Source: Flavobacteriaceae bacterium (GTDB taxonomy: Bacteria; Bacteroidota; Bacteroidia; Flavobacteriales; Flavobacteriaceae). From it: a stretch of DNA of 47,208 bases. The translations under genes and the position numbers were made by a program. Below are positions 23,115 through 31,568 of the stretch, in pieces; position 1 is the stretch's first letter; each line of letters starts with the position of its first letter. Location of the stretch: positions 1 to 47,208 of the forward strand of contig PXFS01000091.1 in the NCBI GenBank assembly GCA_003564185.1, written 5' to 3'. Under the pieces are notes generated by a model. That model saw only the letters and a program-made list of their open reading frames with translations, ran no database searches and was not told the origin of the DNA.

Positions 23115-25856
23115 ATGGCTGAAGAGAAAAAGATAAGATTAAATAAGGTTTTAAGAGAGTTTAATATTTCATTAGACAGAGCGGTAGAATATTTAACTGC
23201 AGAAGGGTATGAAATAGAAGCAAGACCTACAACAAAAATTTCTAACGAGGTTTATCAACTTTTGTCAGACAATTTTGAGACTGATAAAAGTAAAAAAGTG
23301 GCTTCTAAAGAAGTTTCTGAAGAGAAAAAGAAAGAAAAAGAAGAGCTTAAAAAGCAACGTGAGAAAGAACTTCAGCTAATTAAAGAAAAAGAAGAAGCCG
23401 CAAGAAAAGAACGCGAAAAGCAAGAGGAAATTCTTCGTGCCAAAAAAGAATTAGCAAAACCAAAAACGGTTGGTAAAATTGATTTAGATAAGAACAAAAA
23501 ATCTGAAGAAAAACCAACCGCCGATGCTAAAAAAGAAAAGCAGAAAGAAAGTAAGATTAAATCGGATTCTGCTTCAGCTCCAAAAGTTGATGAAAAAACT
23601 GCAAAGAATGAGTCGAAGACTTCTGTAAATGATTCAAACGCTGGTCAAAGTCAGCGTAAAGAGGCTCAGGTAGAAAACTCAACTGAAAATGATCATGTTG
23701 AGACCAAGTATAAAAAATTAAAAGGACCAAACTTCACAGGAGAAAAAATTGATTTAGGGCAATTTAAAAAAGATGATAAAAAGAAAAGTGATAAGTCTAA
23801 AGACAACAAAAACAATAAAAAACGTAAGCGAAAGCGTATAGTTAAAGATAAACCTAATACTGCAAATAACAAAAAAACTTTTGACAAAAAGCAAGGTAGT
23901 AAAGGTAGAAAAGGGAACAAACCTTCTCAGCGAGTTGTTAAAGAAGAACCGTCTGCAGAAGAAGTACAAAAGCAAGTAAGAGAAACCCTTGAAAAGCTTC
24001 AAGGTAAAGGTGGAAAAAATAAAGCTGCTCGCTACAGAAAAGATAAAAGACAACAGCACAAAGAGAAAACTCAACAAGAACTTGATCAGCAAGAGAAAGA
24101 GAGTAAAACTCTAAGAGTGACAGAGTTTGTGACAGTGAATGAAATTGCTGCCCTGATGGATGTTTCTGTGACAAAAATTATTTCTGCTTGTATGTCTTTA
24201 GGTATGATGGTGACCATGAATCAACGATTGGACGCTGATACACTAAGTGTTGTGGCTGAAGAGTTTGGTTATGATGTTGAATTCATATCTGAAGATGCCG
24301 AGGAAACAATAGAAGAAGTTGACGATAAACCTGAGGATTTAGAGCCTAGAGCACCTATAGTAACAGTTATGGGGCATGTAGATCATGGTAAGACTTCTTT
24401 ATTAGATTTTATTAGAGAAGAAAATGTTATTGCTGGAGAAAGCGGTGGAATCACACAGCATATTGGTGCTTACGGTGTTGAATTAAAAAGTGGACAAAAA
24501 ATAGCATTTTTAGATACTCCTGGTCACGAAGCATTTACTGCAATGCGTGCAAGGGGAGCAAAAGTTACCGATATTGCAATTATTGTAATTGCAGCAGATG
24601 ACGATGTTATGCCACAGACAAAAGAAGCTATATCTCATGCTCAAGCAGCTGGTGTGCCTATTGTTTTTGCCATCAACAAGGTTGATTTGCCAACAGCTAA
24701 TCCCGAAAAAATTAAAGAAAAATTAGCTGGTATGAACCTACTAGTTGAAGATTGGGGAGGTAAAGTCCAATCGCATGATATCTCTGCTAAAAAAGGTGAT
24801 GGCGTTGAAGATTTATTAGAAAAAGTTTTATTAGAAGCAGAATTACTCGATCTAAAAGCCAATCCTAATCGTCTAGCAAAAGGAACTGTGGTGGAAGCTT
24901 TTTTAGATAAAGGGAGAGGTTACGTTTCTACCATCTTAGTTCAGTCAGGAACGTTAAAAATTGGAGATTATATTTTAGCTGGAACCACAAGTGGTAAAGT
25001 AAAGGCCATGCATGATGAGCGAGGTAAGAAAATTAAAGAAGCTGGGCCTTCTACACCAGTTTCAATATTAGGTCTTGATGGTGCTCCACAAGCGGGAGAC
25101 ACTTTCCAAGTGATGGACGATGAAAGAGAAGCTAAAGATATTGCTTCAAAAAGAACACAACTTCAACGTGAGCAAAGCGTTAGAACCAAAAAGCATATCA
25201 CACTTGACGAAATTGGAAGAAGAATTGCTATAGGAGATTTTAAGGAATTAAACGTAATCCTAAAAGCAGACGTAGATGGTTCAGTTGAAGCGCTTACTGA
25301 TAGTCTTCAAAAACTATCAACAGAAGAAATTCAAGTTAATATTATCCACAGAGGAGTTGGTGCTATAACAGAATCTGATGTGCTCTTAGCTTCAGCATCA
25401 GATGCAGTAATTATTGGATTTAATGTCCGACCAGCTGGTGCAGCAAGGCAACTTGCAGACAAAGAAGAAATTGATATCAGAGCCTACTCCATCATTTATG
25501 ATGCAATAAATGACATCAAAGATGCTATGGAAGGAATGCTATCTCCTGAACTGAAAGAAGAAATTACTGGTAATGCAGAAATTAGAGAGACTTTCAAAAT
25601 TTCCAAAGTTGGTACTATTGCAGGTTGTATGGTCACCTCAGGAAAAATTTATAGAAATTCAAATATTCGAATTATTAGAGACGGAATAGTAGTTCATACA
25701 GGTACTTTAGCAGCTTTAAAGCGATTTAAAGATGATGTGAAAGAAGTCTCAAAAGGATACGATTGCGGTATGCAAATCAAGAACTATAATGACATCAAAA
25801 TAGGGGACATAATTGAAGCTTACCAAGAAGTAGAAGTGAAGAAAAAACTTAAGTAA
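23115..25856 (+). CDS. infB: Translation initiation factor IF-2
   Basis: A GTPase that places initiator tRNA in the 30S P site and promotes subunit joining. The protein has 913 residues. A short N-terminal helical domain ([20 protein letters not shown]) is followed by a charged, lysine-rich stretch of roughly 300 residues (about 60-350). The G domain has GHVDHGKT near 420-427, DTPGHE near 467 and NKVD near 521, followed by domains II-IV. The start is ATG 23115 (MAEEKK); starting at 23079 would add 12 non-family residues. A TATTTTTG -7-like box (23084-23091) and a small hairpin over the nusA stop (23053-23079) suggest an extra infB promoter. Confidence 0.97.
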   Translation: MAEEKKIRLNKVLREFNISLDRAVEYLTAEGYEIEARPTTKISNEVYQLLSDNFETDKSKKVASKEVSEEKKKEKEELKKQREKELQLIKEKEEAARKEREKQEEILRAKKELAKPKTVGKIDLDKNKKSEEKPTADAKKEKQKESKIKSDSASAPKVDEKTAKNESKTSVNDSNAGQSQRKEAQVENSTENDHVETKYKKLKGPNFTGEKIDLGQFKKDDKKKSDKSKDNKNNKKRKRKRIVKDKPNTANNKKTFDKKQGSKGRKGNKPSQRVVKEEPSAEEVQKQVRETLEKLQGKGGKNKAARYRKDKRQQHKEKTQQELDQQEKESKTLRVTEFVTVNEIAALMDVSVTKIISACMSLGMMVTMNQRLDADTLSVVAEEFGYDVEFISEDAEETIEEVDDKPEDLEPRAPIVTVMGHVDHGKTSLLDFIREENVIAGESGGITQHIGAYGVELKSGQKIAFLDTPGHEAFTAMRARGAKVTDIAIIVIAADDDVMPQTKEAISHAQAAGVPIVFAINKVDLPTANPEKIKEKLAGMNLLVEDWGGKVQSHDISAKKGDGVEDLLEKVLLEAELLDLKANPNRLAKGTVVEAFLDKGRGYVSTILVQSGTLKIGDYILAGTTSGKVKAMHDERGKKIKEAGPSTPVSILGLDGAPQAGDTFQVMDDEREAKDIASKRTQLQREQSVRTKKHITLDEIGRRIAIGDFKELNVILKADVDGSVEALTDSLQKLSTEEIQVNIIHRGVGAITESDVLLASASDAVIIGFNVRPAGAARQLADKEEIDIRAYSIIYDAINDIKDAMEGMLSPELKEEITGNAEIRETFKISKVGTIAGCMVTSGKIYRNSNIRIIRDGIVVHTGTLAALKRFKDDVKEVSKGYDCGMQIKNYNDIKIGDIIEAYQEVEVKKKLK

Positions 25857-25883
25857 GTCATTAACTTTTAAAATTTACAATCA

Positions 25884-25913
25884 AATCGTCTTAGTAATAA
25901 GGCGATTTTTTTT
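25884..25913 (+). terminator. Intrinsic terminator of rimP-nusA-infB
   Basis: AATCGTCTTA (25884-25893) pairs with TAAGGCGATT (25898-25907), with one G-T pair and a 4-nt loop, followed by a run of eight T. Confidence 0.85.
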
Positions 25914-26038
25914 AAAACATTTTCTCAATTAACTTCTTGGTAAAGTGATATTTACATTGTTGAAGACTTATTTCTACACTTTTTAATGCCAGTAATTTCA
26001 ATTGATAAATGGAATAAGTATTGAGTAAAATATAAAAA

Positions 26039-26067
26039 AAAGCCTGAATGATAATTCAGGCTTTTTT
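26039..26067. terminator. Bidirectional intrinsic terminator
   Basis: AAAGCCTGAA (26039-26048) and TTCAGGCTTT (26055-26064) are perfect arms, with T runs on both strands. It ends the minus-strand DUF4293 gene and backs up the infB terminator. Confidence 0.82.
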
Positions 26068-26091
26068 CACTAACACACTAAGATTATAGGT

Positions 26092-26502
26092 TTATCTGAA
26101 TCGGTCTACAGATTTTACGAGATCTTCGTCCTTTTTGATGGCTTTATTTGCCAATACTAAAAACACGATAGAAACAAGGGGTACAAACATCCCAATACCT
26201 TTCTCAGAAACTTCCATTTCTCCAGATAAATTTAGTGACCAATAAACAAAAAATCCTATTAAAAAAAAGTTGATTAAAATATTTATTCTTCCTAAAATAA
26301 ATTGAAACTTTCTGTTTTTAAAAAGAAATATACTAATTAATGCCAAAATCCCAGAAAGGCTTACTCCTATAAGCGACAAAGTATAATCAGATGTAAATTT
26401 TACTACAGCAGACTCATTAACCCATAAAGGAAATGTACTTAATAATAAAGAACTAAGTATTACAACTATTAATAGGTAAAGGCTCTGTATCCTTTGTATC
26501 AT
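26092..26502 (-). CDS. DUF4293 family membrane protein
   Basis: A 136-residue protein with four hydrophobic helices, the N-terminal MIQRIQSLYLL start typical of DUF4293, and a charged C-terminus (KKDEDLVKSVDRFR). The family is restricted to Bacteroidota and often lies next to rho, as here (divergent, 152 bp apart). Its function is not known. The conserved neighbourhood suggests a tie to envelope or transcription homeostasis, but that is inference. Confidence 0.9.
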   Translation of the reverse strand: MIQRIQSLYLLIVVILSSLLLSTFPLWVNESAVVKFTSDYTLSLIGVSLSGILALISIFLFKNRKFQFILGRINILINFFLIGFFVYWSLNLSGEMEVSEKGIGMFVPLVSIVFLVLANKAIKKDEDLVKSVDRFR

Positions 26503-26654
26503 AACAAATTTAAATTTAAGACAAAAATAAACGATTTTTTAAATAAGGCTGCGTAAAATTAAAATAATGTTGTATAATTGCATTATAATTCTTCACATAC
26601 TGGTTTAAGTAACCAATAATCAAATACTTATTACATTAAATATTTACTATTTTC

Positions 26655-28421
26655 ATGTTAGAAATAATCGAATTAAAATCAATGAAATTAACTGAGTTAC
26701 AAGCCATGGCAAAAAAACTCGGTATACCCAAATTTAGGAGTCTGAAAAAACTAGATTTAGTTTATCAAATACTTGATTTTCAAGCAGCTAGCCCTCAAAA
26801 AGTTAAGGATGTGCTGGGTAAGGAAAAATCAACTTCTAATCAAGAATCTAAATCATCATCAGAAAAAGTTTCAAGTGCAGGAGGTCTTGATGATCAATCA
26901 AAAAAAGGTGAGTCTGATAAAGTTTCTAATAAAAAGCCTCAGCGCAAACGTGTCAAAAAAGAGCAAAGCCATCAAACTGCAGCTACTAATAGCTCTGCTA
27001 ATCAACACGATAAACCTGCTCCCGATAAAACTAAAAATAAAGATAAAAAGCATGTTCAAAGCAAAGAGCAGCAAAAATCTCAGGAAAAGCAAAGAAAGCA
27101 AGCATCAAAAAAAGATGATGCTAATATAAAGGATGACCAAACTAAATCAAAAAATCATCCTCCATCACAAAAGCCTTCTGCTAAGAATAATCATCAAAAA
27201 AACACAAAGAAGGAAGACCAAAGTTCTGAACAGAAGAAAAACAATTCAGATAAAAAGTCAAACCATTCCAGCCAAAAAAATAAGTATTCAAAACCAGATT
27301 ATGAGTTTGATGCTATTATTGAGAGTGAAGGTGTTTTAGAACTAATGCCTGATGGTTATGGTTTTTTAAGATCATCAGATTATAATTATTTATCTTCTCC
27401 AGATGATATTTACCTATCACAATCACAAATTAAACTTTTTGGTTTAAAAACAGGAGATACTGTTTTAGGTCAGGTAAGGCCTCCTAAGGAGGGAGAAAAG
27501 TACTTTCCTCTAATTAGAATCAGTAAAATCAATGGATTAGATCCAAAAGTAGTAAGAGATCGAGTTTCTTTTGAGCACTTAACTCCCTTATTTCCTCAAG
27601 AGAAATTTATATTAGCAGAGCGTAGCGCTAGTGTATCAACGCGAATAATGGACTTGTTTTCTCCTATAGGAAAAGGACAAAGAGGGATGATTGTTTCCCA
27701 ACCCAAAACAGGGAAAACAATGTTATTAAAAGACATTGCCAATGCAATTGCTGCTAACCATCCTGAAGTTTATCAAATCGTTCTTTTGATTGATGAGCGC
27801 CCAGAAGAAGTTACAGACATGCAACGTAATGTAAATGGGGAGGTGATTGCTTCAACATTTGATAAAGAGGCACATGAACACGTTAAGGTAGCTAATATCG
27901 TTATTGAAAAAGCCAAGCGATTGGTTGAAAGTGGTCATGATGTAGTTATATTATTAGATTCTATAACTCGTTTAGCAAGGGCTTATAATACCGTGCAGCC
28001 TGCCTCTGGAAAAGTGTTAAGTGGTGGTGTAGATGCAAATGCATTGCACAAACCTAAACGTTTCTTTGGTGCTGCAAGAAATATTGAAAATGGCGGATCC
28101 TTGTCAATTATAGCTACCGCGCTTACAGATACAGGTTCTAAAATGGATGAAGTGATTTTTGAAGAATTTAAAGGAACAGGTAATATGGAACTTCAGTTAG
28201 ATAGAAGAATTTCTAATCGAAGAATTTTCCCAGCTATAGATTTAAACTCGTCAAGTACAAGACGTGATGATTTATTACTTCCTGAAAATGTAGTGCAAAA
28301 AATGTGGATCATGAGACGTTATTTAGCTGACATGAACCCTATTGAAGCAATGGAATTCATAAACGAACGTATTAAGCAATCAAAATCTAATGAAGAATTT
28401 TTGATTTCAATGAATGGCTAA
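26655..28421 (+). CDS. rho: Transcription termination factor Rho with a long hydrophilic insert
   Basis: A hexameric RNA helicase for factor-dependent termination. The protein has 588 residues, much longer than the roughly 420 of E. coli. It has a Rho_N SAP-like domain (about 1-45: [14 protein letters not shown]), a Lys/Gln/Ser/Asn-rich insert (about 50-218), an RNA-binding cold-shock-like domain (about 220-300: [15 protein letters not shown]), then the ATPase: P-loop QPKTGKT near 349-355, [11 protein letters not shown], and the R-loop region [17 protein letters not shown]. The insert is low-complexity and probably disordered. Such inserts occur in Bacteroidota and may support condensates or RNA capture. 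A terminator follows the stop. Confidence 0.97.
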   Translation: MLEIIELKSMKLTELQAMAKKLGIPKFRSLKKLDLVYQILDFQAASPQKVKDVLGKEKSTSNQESKSSSEKVSSAGGLDDQSKKGESDKVSNKKPQRKRVKKEQSHQTAATNSSANQHDKPAPDKTKNKDKKHVQSKEQQKSQEKQRKQASKKDDANIKDDQTKSKNHPPSQKPSAKNNHQKNTKKEDQSSEQKKNNSDKKSNHSSQKNKYSKPDYEFDAIIESEGVLELMPDGYGFLRSSDYNYLSSPDDIYLSQSQIKLFGLKTGDTVLGQVRPPKEGEKYFPLIRISKINGLDPKVVRDRVSFEHLTPLFPQEKFILAERSASVSTRIMDLFSPIGKGQRGMIVSQPKTGKTMLLKDIANAIAANHPEVYQIVLLIDERPEEVTDMQRNVNGEVIASTFDKEAHEHVKVANIVIEKAKRLVESGHDVVILLDSITRLARAYNTVQPASGKVLSGGVDANALHKPKRFFGAARNIENGGSLSIIATALTDTGSKMDEVIFEEFKGTGNMELQLDRRISNRRIFPAIDLNSSSTRRDDLLLPENVVQKMWIMRRYLADMNPIEAMEFINERIKQSKSNEEFLISMNG

Positions 28422-28448
28422 ATAAACCTAAGAATTAAAATAGTATTT

Positions 28449-28481
28449 TAAAAGCTCAGCTTAATAGTTGGGTTTTTTTTT
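28449..28481 (+). terminator. Intrinsic terminator of rho
   Basis: AAAAGCTCAGCT can pair with AGTTGGGTTTTT using three G-T pairs around a short loop, and it continues into a run of ten T. Position and U-tract support it, although the stem is weaker than others here. Confidence 0.65.
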
Positions 28482-28578
28482 AATACAATAAATGGTTCAC
28501 GTATATCGAATTATACTACTATATATTGTTTAGAGATAAGTGGTAAAAGAATTTTAAAAAAAGTAATACCGGTTTTTG

Positions 28579-28730
28579 TTTGAAATTATTGGAAAAGAAA
28601 ACAGCCAGTACCGACCGCGCCTCGTGAATGTTTTTTTCTAAATATGAACTAGAAAAATTAAGCATATCCTTAGCTATGGTTTTTTATAATGAAACAGAAA
28701 GGGAAAAAAGGCGTTTTATTAGGGTGATTT
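28579..28730. repeat. Dispersed intergenic repeat, copy Y
   Basis: End blocks 28579-28605 (TTGAAATTATTGGAAAAGAA then AACAGCC) and 28685-28730 (GAAACAGAAAGGGAAAAAAG, then GCGTTTTATTAGGGTGATTT) match copy X at 4193-4219 and 4326-4371. The middle diverges from copy X, so the family varies in its centre. Confidence 0.6.
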
Positions 28731-28748
28731 GTATAAGACTATAAAAAG

Positions 28749-28832
28749 TGCCCAGAGCGGGAGTCGAACCCGCACGCCCTAATGGACACATGGCCCTCAA
28801 CCATGCCTGTCTACCAATTCCAGCACCTGGGC
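28749..28832 (-). tRNA. tRNA-Leu (anticodon GAG)
   Basis: Read on the minus strand, the acceptor arm GCCCAGG pairs with TCTGGGC, followed by discriminator A. The anticodon stem CATGG/CCATG encloses the loop TTGAGGG with anticodon GAG, reading CUC and CUU. The long variable arm and the T-arm GCGGGTTCGACTCCCGC are typical of leucine tRNAs. CCA is not encoded. It starts 14 nt after the U-tract of a terminator that follows the tRNA-Lys unit. Confidence 0.93.
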
Positions 28833-28845
28833 AAAAAGTAAAGAT

Positions 28846-28873
28846 AAAAAAAATCCTCTTACTTAGAAGAGGA
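28846..28873 (-). terminator. Terminator between the tRNA-Lys unit and tRNA-Leu
   Basis: On the minus strand TCCTCTT (28873-28867) pairs with AAGAGGA (28860-28854) over 6 nt and is followed by eight T (28853-28846). It would end the tRNA-Lys transcript, so tRNA-Leu needs read-through or its own promoter (a TATCTTTA box overlaps 28838-28845). Confidence 0.7.
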
Positions 28874-28904
28874 GATTAATTATAAAGTAAATATATAATT
28901 ATAA

Positions 28905-29146
28905 GAACTTAAATATTGTGATCTGGCTGGGGCTTCCCGTATAAGATTTCTATGTTCACTTTATTTCCTTGAAATCTATCACGGGATAAACTTCTCGCCT
29001 ATCAACTTTAGAACTTAAATATTGTGATCTGGCTGGGGCTTCCCGTATAAGATTTCTACGTTCACTTTATTTCCTTGAAATCTATCACGGGATAAACTTC
29101 TCGCCTATCAACTTTAGAACTTAAATATTGTGATCTGGCTGGGGCT
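28905..29146 (-). repeat. 106-bp tandem repeat built on the tRNA-Lys 3' end
   Basis: Two full units (28905-29010 and 29011-29116) differ at one base that I can find (T28953 versus C29059). A 30-nt third copy (29117-29146) runs into the tRNA gene. Each unit contains 16 nt identical to the tRNA-Lys 3' end, TGATCTGGCTGGGGCT on the plus strand (28919-28934, 29025-29040, and 29131-29146 within the gene). The rest of each unit has an imperfect inverted repeat (CCCGTATAAGATTTC against GAAATCTATCACGGG). The array lies downstream of tRNA-Lys in its transcript. Confidence 0.85.
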
Positions 29147-29203
29147 CGAACCCAGGACCCTCTCCTTAAAAGGGAGATGCTCTACCAACTGAGCTACCAG
29201 ATC
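29131..29203 (-). tRNA. tRNA-Lys (anticodon UUU)
   Basis: A 73-nt gene. The acceptor GATCTGG pairs with CCAGATC plus discriminator A. The D-arm is GCTCAGTTGGTAGAGC. The anticodon stem TCTCC/GGAGA encloses CTTTTAA with anticodon TTT, reading AAA and AAG. The T-arm is CTGGGTTCGAGCCCCAG. CCA is not encoded. A consensus promoter lies just upstream on the minus strand. Its last 16 nt are duplicated twice downstream. Confidence 0.95.
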
Positions 29204-29221
29204 GTTTTTTCTTTGCGGGTG

Positions 29222-29251
29222 CAAATATACTAGCTATTTTTAAATAAACAA
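29222..29251 (-). promoter_or_regulatory. Consensus promoter for tRNA-Lys
   Basis: On the minus strand TTG (29251-29249), a 19-nt spacer and TATATTTG (29229-29222) match the Bacteroidota promoter consensus. The predicted start falls about 10 nt before the tRNA 5' end. Confidence 0.75.
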
Positions 29252-29263
29252 TAAAAAAAACAG

Positions 29264-29271
29264 TATTTTTG
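29264..29271 (+). promoter_or_regulatory. -7 promoter element for the shikimate kinase gene
   Basis: TATTTTTG matches TAnnTTTG and lies about 38 nt before the coding start. It is back to back with the tRNA-Lys promoter. No TTG is seen at -33. Confidence 0.4.
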
Positions 29272-29308
29272 TGGTTTTATTTGAAGTTAAATTGTATAAA
29301 ATCGCAAG

Positions 29309-29833
29309 TTGTTGAAAATAATACTATTAGGATATATGGGAGTGGGCAAGTCAACCATTGGTAAAGTATTGGCCCAAACATTACATATAGATTTTATCGA
29401 CTTAGATGAGTTTATTGAACGTAAAGAGAATACCTCTATTTCTACTATTTTTGAGAAAAAAGGAGAAATTCGTTTTAGAAAATTAGAGACTAATTACCTA
29501 AATGAACTAATGAATAAAAATGCATCATTTGTTCTATCGCTTGGTGGTGGTACTCCATGTTATGCAGACAATATGCAAGTCATTCAGTCAAAATCGTTTC
29601 ATAGTATTTATTTGAAGGCAAGCTTCCAGTTTTTAAGTCAGCGCCTATTTAATCAGTCTACTCAAAGACCTTTGCTTAATCACCTAAATACATTAGATGA
29701 TTACGAAGATTTTATTCGAAAACATTTATTTGAACGTCAGAATTATTACTTTCAAGCCGATTCTACAATTTCAGTCGAAAATTATTCAGTAGATGAAATT
29801 GTTAATCAAATTCAATTTAAAATTAATAACTAA
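29309..29833 (+). CDS. aroK: Shikimate kinase
   Basis: Phosphorylates shikimate at O3 with ATP in the aromatic amino-acid pathway. The protein has 174 residues. P-loop GYMGVGKST spans residues 8-16. Shikimate-binding features are FIDLDEFIE with the conserved Asp, RFRKLE with the conserved Arg, SLGGGTPC, and the LID arginine in QRPLL. Two adjacent in-frame TTG codons (29309 and 29312) can start it; the second gives MKIILLGYMG, the commoner N-terminus. No ATG is available, so a weak start is likely. The DUF4197 gene follows after 13 nt. Confidence 0.93.
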   Translation: MLKIILLGYMGVGKSTIGKVLAQTLHIDFIDLDEFIERKENTSISTIFEKKGEIRFRKLETNYLNELMNKNASFVLSLGGGTPCYADNMQVIQSKSFHSIYLKASFQFLSQRLFNQSTQRPLLNHLNTLDDYEDFIRKHLFERQNYYFQADSTISVENYSVDEIVNQIQFKINN

Positions 29834-29846
29834 ACATTTAATTCCA

Positions 29847-30554
29847 ATGAAAAAACATTTCTTATTATTCATTTTATTAGTTACACTAGTTTCGTGTGAT
29901 GAATTAAAACAAATAGCCAATGAGGCCGTATTAAATAATCCAACAGAAGCTCAAATTGGAAATGGACTTAAACAAGCCTTAGAATTTGGAATTGAGCGTC
30001 AAGTTAGTGAATTAACAGAGCCTGGTGGCTTCTTTGAAAATGAAGTAGTTAGAATATTACTTCCAGAGGAACTTAGACAGGTTGAAACAGCTTTAAGAAG
30101 AGTTGGTCTTAACAGCTTAGCAGACCAAGGCTTGCGTGCTTTAAATAGAACTGCTGAAGATGCGGTTAAAGAAGCTACACCAATTTTTGTAAATGCTATT
30201 AGAAATATGTCTTTTCAAGATGCACAACAAATTTTAATGGGAAATGAAAATGCTGCTACCCAATTTTTAGAGCTACAAACTTCTGAACAACTTTATGAAA
30301 GCTTTTATCCTGTGGTTCAAAATTCTTTTGAAAAAGTAGGTGCTGATGATATCTGGTCCAATTTAATTTCACAATATAATAGTATTCCTTTAACTTCAAA
30401 TGTAAATACAGATTTATCAGATTACATTACACAGCAAGCTATGCAAGGGGTATTTATTATGATTGCAGAAGAAGAAAAGGAAATTAGAAATAACGTAAAT
30501 GCTAGGACAACTGACTTGCTAAGAAGAGTATTTAGCTTGCAAGACAGGAGCTAA
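29847..30554 (+). CDS. DUF4197 family lipoprotein
   Basis: A 235-residue lipoprotein with the lipobox VSC (residues 15-17, start at MKKHFLLF). A mostly helical DUF4197 domain follows, with NPTEAQIGNGLKQALEFGIE near 30-50, VRILLPEELRQVETALRRVG, and the strongly conserved MSFQDAQQILMGNENAATQFL near 125. The function is unknown. It is cotranscribed with aroK and overlaps the convergent hydrolase gene by 4 nt. The start at 29847 was chosen because upstream codons would extend beyond the signal peptide. Confidence 0.9.
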   Translation: MKKHFLLFILLVTLVSCDELKQIANEAVLNNPTEAQIGNGLKQALEFGIERQVSELTEPGGFFENEVVRILLPEELRQVETALRRVGLNSLADQGLRALNRTAEDAVKEATPIFVNAIRNMSFQDAQQILMGNENAATQFLELQTSEQLYESFYPVVQNSFEKVGADDIWSNLISQYNSIPLTSNVNTDLSDYITQQAMQGVFIMIAEEEKEIRNNVNARTTDLLRRVFSLQDRS

Positions 30555-31348
30555 ACCACACTCTGAGATAAAATAAAATCAATACTTTTATTGTTAAATC
30601 TACTTGGTGATTCAACATTAACTACATGCCCGCACTTTTCAATAATGTAAAGTCTGGCTTTTTTATGTTTTTCTGCAATTTGTTTGACGCTTGGCAAAAA
30701 TAAATGGTCTTGTTCACCCATTATGTATAAAGAGGGTATGTTTATGTCCTTTTGTCGAAAAAGTTTTAGCAAGGGATTAATTTCTGAAGTTAACTTAAAC
30801 CACCTTATAAATTCCTTTTGATAAAGCTTTTTTGCTTCTCTAACAAATAAATTTCTTGACTGTTTGTGGTTTTTACGTGGCATGATAATAAATGCAAAAA
30901 AACGATAAAGTAATAAATAAGGAATTACCGATTTAAAAATATTTCCCATACGCATTAGAAACCTAGAGCGGACATTCATCTTCAATATTGCGCCACCCAT
31001 AATCATTGATGCTACGCGGTCAGGGTATTTTTCAGCTAAATTTCTAATTAAAATTGTTCCAAGTGATATACCTACAAAATGACTTTTTTCAATTTTTTCA
31101 TGATCAATTACTTCAATAATGTCTTCTGTAATAAAATCAAAGGTATAATCATTTTTAAGACTGTCTTTGAGTTGAACCGAGTGATTTTTTGAATTTCCAT
31201 GCCCTCTGAGGTCAATCAACAAAACATTAAATTTCTTTTTGAAATCTCTAATTTGTTTAAACCAAATAGAGGAACTACCTCCAGCTCCGTGAATAAAAGT
31301 CACCCATGTGGAAGAGTTAGGATGCGTATATTTTTGATAACTAATCAT
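30551..31348 (-). CDS. Alpha/beta hydrolase
   Basis: A 265-residue serine hydrolase fold. The oxyanion region is FIHGAGG (18-24). The nucleophile elbow is GISLG with S95. The probable acid is Asp in MGEQDHLFLP and the probable base is His in KCGHVVNVESP. The pattern and LLIDLRGHGNS near 43-53 place it in the general epoxide hydrolase/esterase/lyase superfamily. The substrate cannot be read. Single gene, convergent with the DUF4197 gene. Confidence 0.88.
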   Translation of the reverse strand: MISYQKYTHPNSSTWVTFIHGAGGSSSIWFKQIRDFKKKFNVLLIDLRGHGNSKNHSVQLKDSLKNDYTFDFITEDIIEVIDHEKIEKSHFVGISLGTILIRNLAEKYPDRVASMIMGGAILKMNVRSRFLMRMGNIFKSVIPYLLLYRFFAFIIMPRKNHKQSRNLFVREAKKLYQKEFIRWFKLTSEINPLLKLFRQKDINIPSLYIMGEQDHLFLPSVKQIAEKHKKARLYIIEKCGHVVNVESPSRFNNKSIDFILSQSVV

Positions 31349-31568
31349 GCTGTAAAAATCGGTATATTTAATTGATTACTCTATATTTTTTAAAAATAAT
31401 TATAACTTTTTGTAAATCAGATAATTTGTTAGAATTTTTATTTGATTTGATTGAAAAATTATCTTATTTCTACTAATAGGGTAATCAAAATCATATTTCA
31501 TTAAATAGTTTCGGCTTATTGTTTAAATTTGCCCATGCATATAATTTTATGTGATTAAATTCAATTGA

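Larger units (their letters stand above)
28422..28748. other. Intergenic region between rho and tRNA-Leu
   Basis: It holds the rho terminator and copy Y of the dispersed repeat (28579-28730). I see no coding frame. Confidence 0.6.

Noticed and set aside
23693-24174. Open frames antisense to the charged part of infB
   Set aside because: They are Phe/Leu-rich shadows of lysine-rich codons on the other strand, with no upstream signals.
26773-27339. Alternative frames and antisense frames inside the rho low-complexity insert
   Set aside because: They arise from repetitive AAA/CAA codons and have no family resemblance.
28579-28730. Dispersed repeat as a pseudogene or transposon remnant
   Set aside because: No open frame or transposase similarity was found in any of the three copies.
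28905-29116. Tandem 106-bp units as a possible CRISPR array
   Set aside because: Units are contiguous without unique spacers and contain a tRNA fragment; there are no cas genes.
29131-29146. The tRNA-Lys 3' end repeats as an attachment site of an integrated element
   Set aside because: No integrase, no phage or plasmid genes and only 106 bp between repeats; kept as an open finding rather than called as att.
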